The notes under the pieces are model-generated. The model made no database searches and was not told the origin of the DNA. It saw only the letters and a list, made by a program, of their open reading frames with translations. A program made the position numbers and the translations under genes. DNA of 7,004 nucleotides from JBFKPQ01 sp041628225 (GTDB lineage: Bacteria > Actinomycetota > Acidimicrobiia > Spongiisociales > JAENVV01). Below, piece by piece: positions 5,895 through 7,004 of the stretch. The stretch's first letter is position 1; each line of letters starts with the position of its first letter. The stretch is from the NCBI GenBank assembly GCA_041628225.1, contig JBFKPQ010000123.1:1-7004 (forward strand), in the 5' to 3' direction.

Positions 5895-6379
5895 GGTTTC
5901 TCTCCGAGCTCGACTTGGAGCGCCGCGATGGCGCGGTGCAAGCGGCTCTTCACGGTGCCTTTCGGGATGCGCAGCGCCTCGGCGATCTCTTCGATGGACC
6001 AGTCGAGGTAGTACCGCATCACGATGACGGATCGGAACTTGGTGGACAGGGACGCCAGCGCCGCGTCGAGCCCGGGTTCGACCATCGGATTCTGGTGAAC
6101 CGGGGTGTCCTCGACATAGACGCTGGGTAGTTCTCGCTTTCCCCGACGGAGCTTGGTGCGAGCCCAGTTCATGGCCACGCGGTACACCCAGCCGGTGGGG
6201 TTGTCATAGGTCTGGACGTCGGACCAGCGCTGAAACGCACGCGTCAGTGCTTCGTCCGCGGCCTCGATCCCCAGCTCTCGGTTGCCGAGGGCCAGGATGA
6301 GCGAACGGACGAGATGATCGCGCTTGTCGAGGTAGAAATCCTCGAACGATCCGACCGTCACGGTCGGTTCAGCAGCCAC
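5891..6379 (-). CDS. ECF-type RNA polymerase sigma factor (sigma-70 family, SigE-like)
   Basis: Counting from GTG 6379 the protein has 162 residues and the two core domains of an ECF sigma factor. Region 2 (about 12-79) includes EAADEALTRAFQRW (39-52) and NPTGWVYRVAMNWARTKLRR (60-79), which bind core polymerase and the -10 element. Region 4 (about 104-154) includes LDAALASLSTKFRSVIVMRYYLDW and the helix-turn-helix WSIEEIAEALRIPKGTVKSRLHRAI (127-151), which reads the -35. I chose GTG 6379 because GGAGGGG ends close upstream (GGAGG at 6385-6389, 5-base gap), the same spacing as two other genes here. ATG 6391 and GTG 6412 are in-frame alternatives without a good ribosome site; the last gives 173 residues. 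The ATGA overlap with the downstream membrane protein marks that gene as its likely regulator. No C-terminal extension is present. Confidence 0.92.
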   Translation of the reverse strand: MAAEPTVTVGSFEDFYLDKRDHLVRSLILALGNRELGIEAADEALTRAFQRWSDVQTYDNPTGWVYRVAMNWARTKLRRGKRELPSVYVEDTPVHQNPMVEPGLDAALASLSTKFRSVIVMRYYLDWSIEEIAEALRIPKGTVKSRLHRAIAALQVELGEKP

Positions 6380-6382
6380 GGT

Positions 6383-6389
6383 CCCCTCC
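6383..6389 (-). promoter_or_regulatory. Ribosome binding site that decides the sigma factor start
   Basis: The minus strand reads GGAGGGG here, with its GGAGG core 5 bases before GTG 6379. It lies inside the open frame if translation started at ATG 6391 or GTG 6412, neither of which has a comparable site at normal distance. Confidence 0.6.
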
Positions 6390-6401
6390 ATCTCGAGGAG
6401 G

Positions 6402-6428
6402 AGACTCGTCACCGCCCGGTTCGGTTCC
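6402..6428 (-). promoter_or_regulatory. Candidate ECF-type promoter, possible autoregulation of the sigma operon
   Basis: On the minus strand GGAAC (6428-6424) is followed after 18 bases by GTCT (6405-6402). GGAA-type -35 and GTT/GTC-type -10 elements at about this spacing are typical of actinobacterial ECF promoters. The implied transcript start near 6396 gives a leader of about 17 bases with the GGAGG site and then GTG 6379. No sequence beyond these short motifs supports it. Confidence 0.35.
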
Positions 6429-6439
6429 CTGATTCTGCA

Positions 6440-6457
6440 CCCGGCGAGGCTACCGGG
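6440..6457. other. Short GC hairpin enclosing a TAGCCT box between the E1 beta and sigma genes
   Basis: CCCGG (6440-6444) pairs with CCGGG (6453-6457) around an 8-base loop. On the minus strand the loop carries TAGCCT (6452-6447), a TANNNT -10 match. It may be a weak terminator for the E1 beta gene, a housekeeping promoter for the sigma operon, or neither; no T-run follows. Confidence 0.25.
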
Positions 6458-6466
6458 GCGGCCCTC

Positions 6467-7003
6467 TCAGTAGGCCAACAGGCTCTTGGCGCGAGCGACG
6501 ATGCCCGCCGTGTTGGGCAGCACCATGTTCTCGAGCACTTCGGCATAGGGGAACGTGGGGACCTCGGGTGCGGCGTATCGTTTCACCGGGGCATCGAGGT
6601 GCTCGAACGCCTTGTCGGCGATCTGTGCCGCCAGTTCGGCTCCGAAGCCCATGAACTCGGTGTCTTCGTGCACGATGAGCGCTCGGCTCGTCTTGGCGAC
6701 CGACGTCTCGATCGTCGGCCAGTCGAGCGGACGCAGCGATCGCAGATCGATGACTTCGGCCTCGATACCGTCCTCGGCCAGCATGCCCGCCGCCTCGACC
6801 GCGAAGTGAGCCATGGCCCCGTAGGCGATGATGGTGATGTCCGCCCCGACCGTTCGGAGTGCCGCCTTTCCGATCGGCACGCGGTGCTCGCCGGCCGGAT
6901 ACGTGCCCTTCCCCAGGCGATACAGCTTCTTCGGTTCCAAGAACAGCACCGGGTCGGGATCCTCGACGGACTCCCAGAGCAGACCCTTCACATCGGCCGG
7001 GGT
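6467..7003 (-). CDS. 2-oxoacid dehydrogenase E1 component, beta subunit, C-terminal part (5' end outside window)
   Basis: The last 178 residues of a roughly 330-residue TPP-dependent E1 beta subunit are present; the frame is open to the right edge. The fragment covers the end of the pyrimidine-binding domain (PADVKGLLWES, then DPVLFLEPKKLYR at 17-29) and the whole transketolase C-terminal domain. That domain shows IGKA (44-47), ITIIAYGAM (56-64), EVIDLRSLRPLD (83-94), VHED (111-114) and GFGAEL (119-124). E1 alpha/beta heterotetramers decarboxylate pyruvate or branched-chain 2-oxoacids and pass the acyl group to lipoylated E2. The YRLGKGTYPAGEHRVPIGKA stretch resembles branched-chain (BkdB/BCKDHB) more than pyruvate enzymes, but the fragment cannot settle it. 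The E1 alpha gene would be expected upstream, beyond the right edge. The sigma gene follows 87 bases later in the same direction. Confidence 0.9.
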   Translation of the reverse strand, partial: TPADVKGLLWESVEDPDPVLFLEPKKLYRLGKGTYPAGEHRVPIGKAALRTVGADITIIAYGAMAHFAVEAAGMLAEDGIEAEVIDLRSLRPLDWPTIETSVAKTSRALIVHEDTEFMGFGAELAAQIADKAFEHLDAPVKRYAAPEVPTFPYAEVLENMVLPNTAGIVARAKSLLAY

Positions 7004-7004
7004 C

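Noticed and set aside
4449..6011. Long plus-strand open frame (520 codons) across the membrane-partner and sigma genes
   Set aside because: It is antisense to two coupled genes with clear domains and ribosome sites, and the product is Arg/Gly-rich with no recognisable domain.

Overview
The window is a GC-rich, densely packed bacterial chromosome segment with seven protein genes and one candidate regulatory leader. Gene spacing is tight, GTG starts occur, and several starts have a TANNNT box close upstream instead of a Shine-Dalgarno. These traits, with a short E. coli-type ArgRS and an actinobacterial-style 2-oxoacid dehydrogenase E1 beta, point to a high-GC actinobacterium. Acidimicrobiia or a relative is my guess, but this rests on style and not on a marker gene. 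No mobile element, CRISPR array, tRNA or rRNA is visible, and no gene-free stretch reaches 300 bases.

Layout, plus strand (1-1028): the 3' end of a GlcF-like CCG-domain iron-sulfur oxidoreductase subunit enters from the left edge. It is followed at once by a five-helix membrane protein of unknown function. That gene meets the next one tail to tail, and the two stop codons share one palindromic CTAG inside a small hairpin.

Layout, minus strand (1025-7004, read right to left): the C-terminal half of a 2-oxoacid (probably branched-chain) dehydrogenase E1 beta enters from the right edge. Then comes a two-gene unit of an ECF-type sigma factor and a single-pass membrane protein, joined by an ATGA stop/start overlap. 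The membrane protein has a short cytoplasmic tail and a large, cysteine-free outer region carrying Asp-box-like repeats. Next are argS (arginyl-tRNA synthetase), a YceI-family lipid-binding protein, a perfect 15-bp hairpin, and a two-domain GNAT acetyltransferase.

How the genes work together: most are unrelated housekeeping or metabolic genes. The clear functional unit is the sigma factor with its membrane partner. It looks like a signalling pair in which an extracytoplasmic, propeller-like domain controls an ECF sigma factor through a very short N-terminal tail that lacks the usual zinc anti-sigma motif. A GGAAC-N18-GTCT element just upstream of the best sigma start could be an autoregulatory promoter. 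This pair is the most interesting content of the window.
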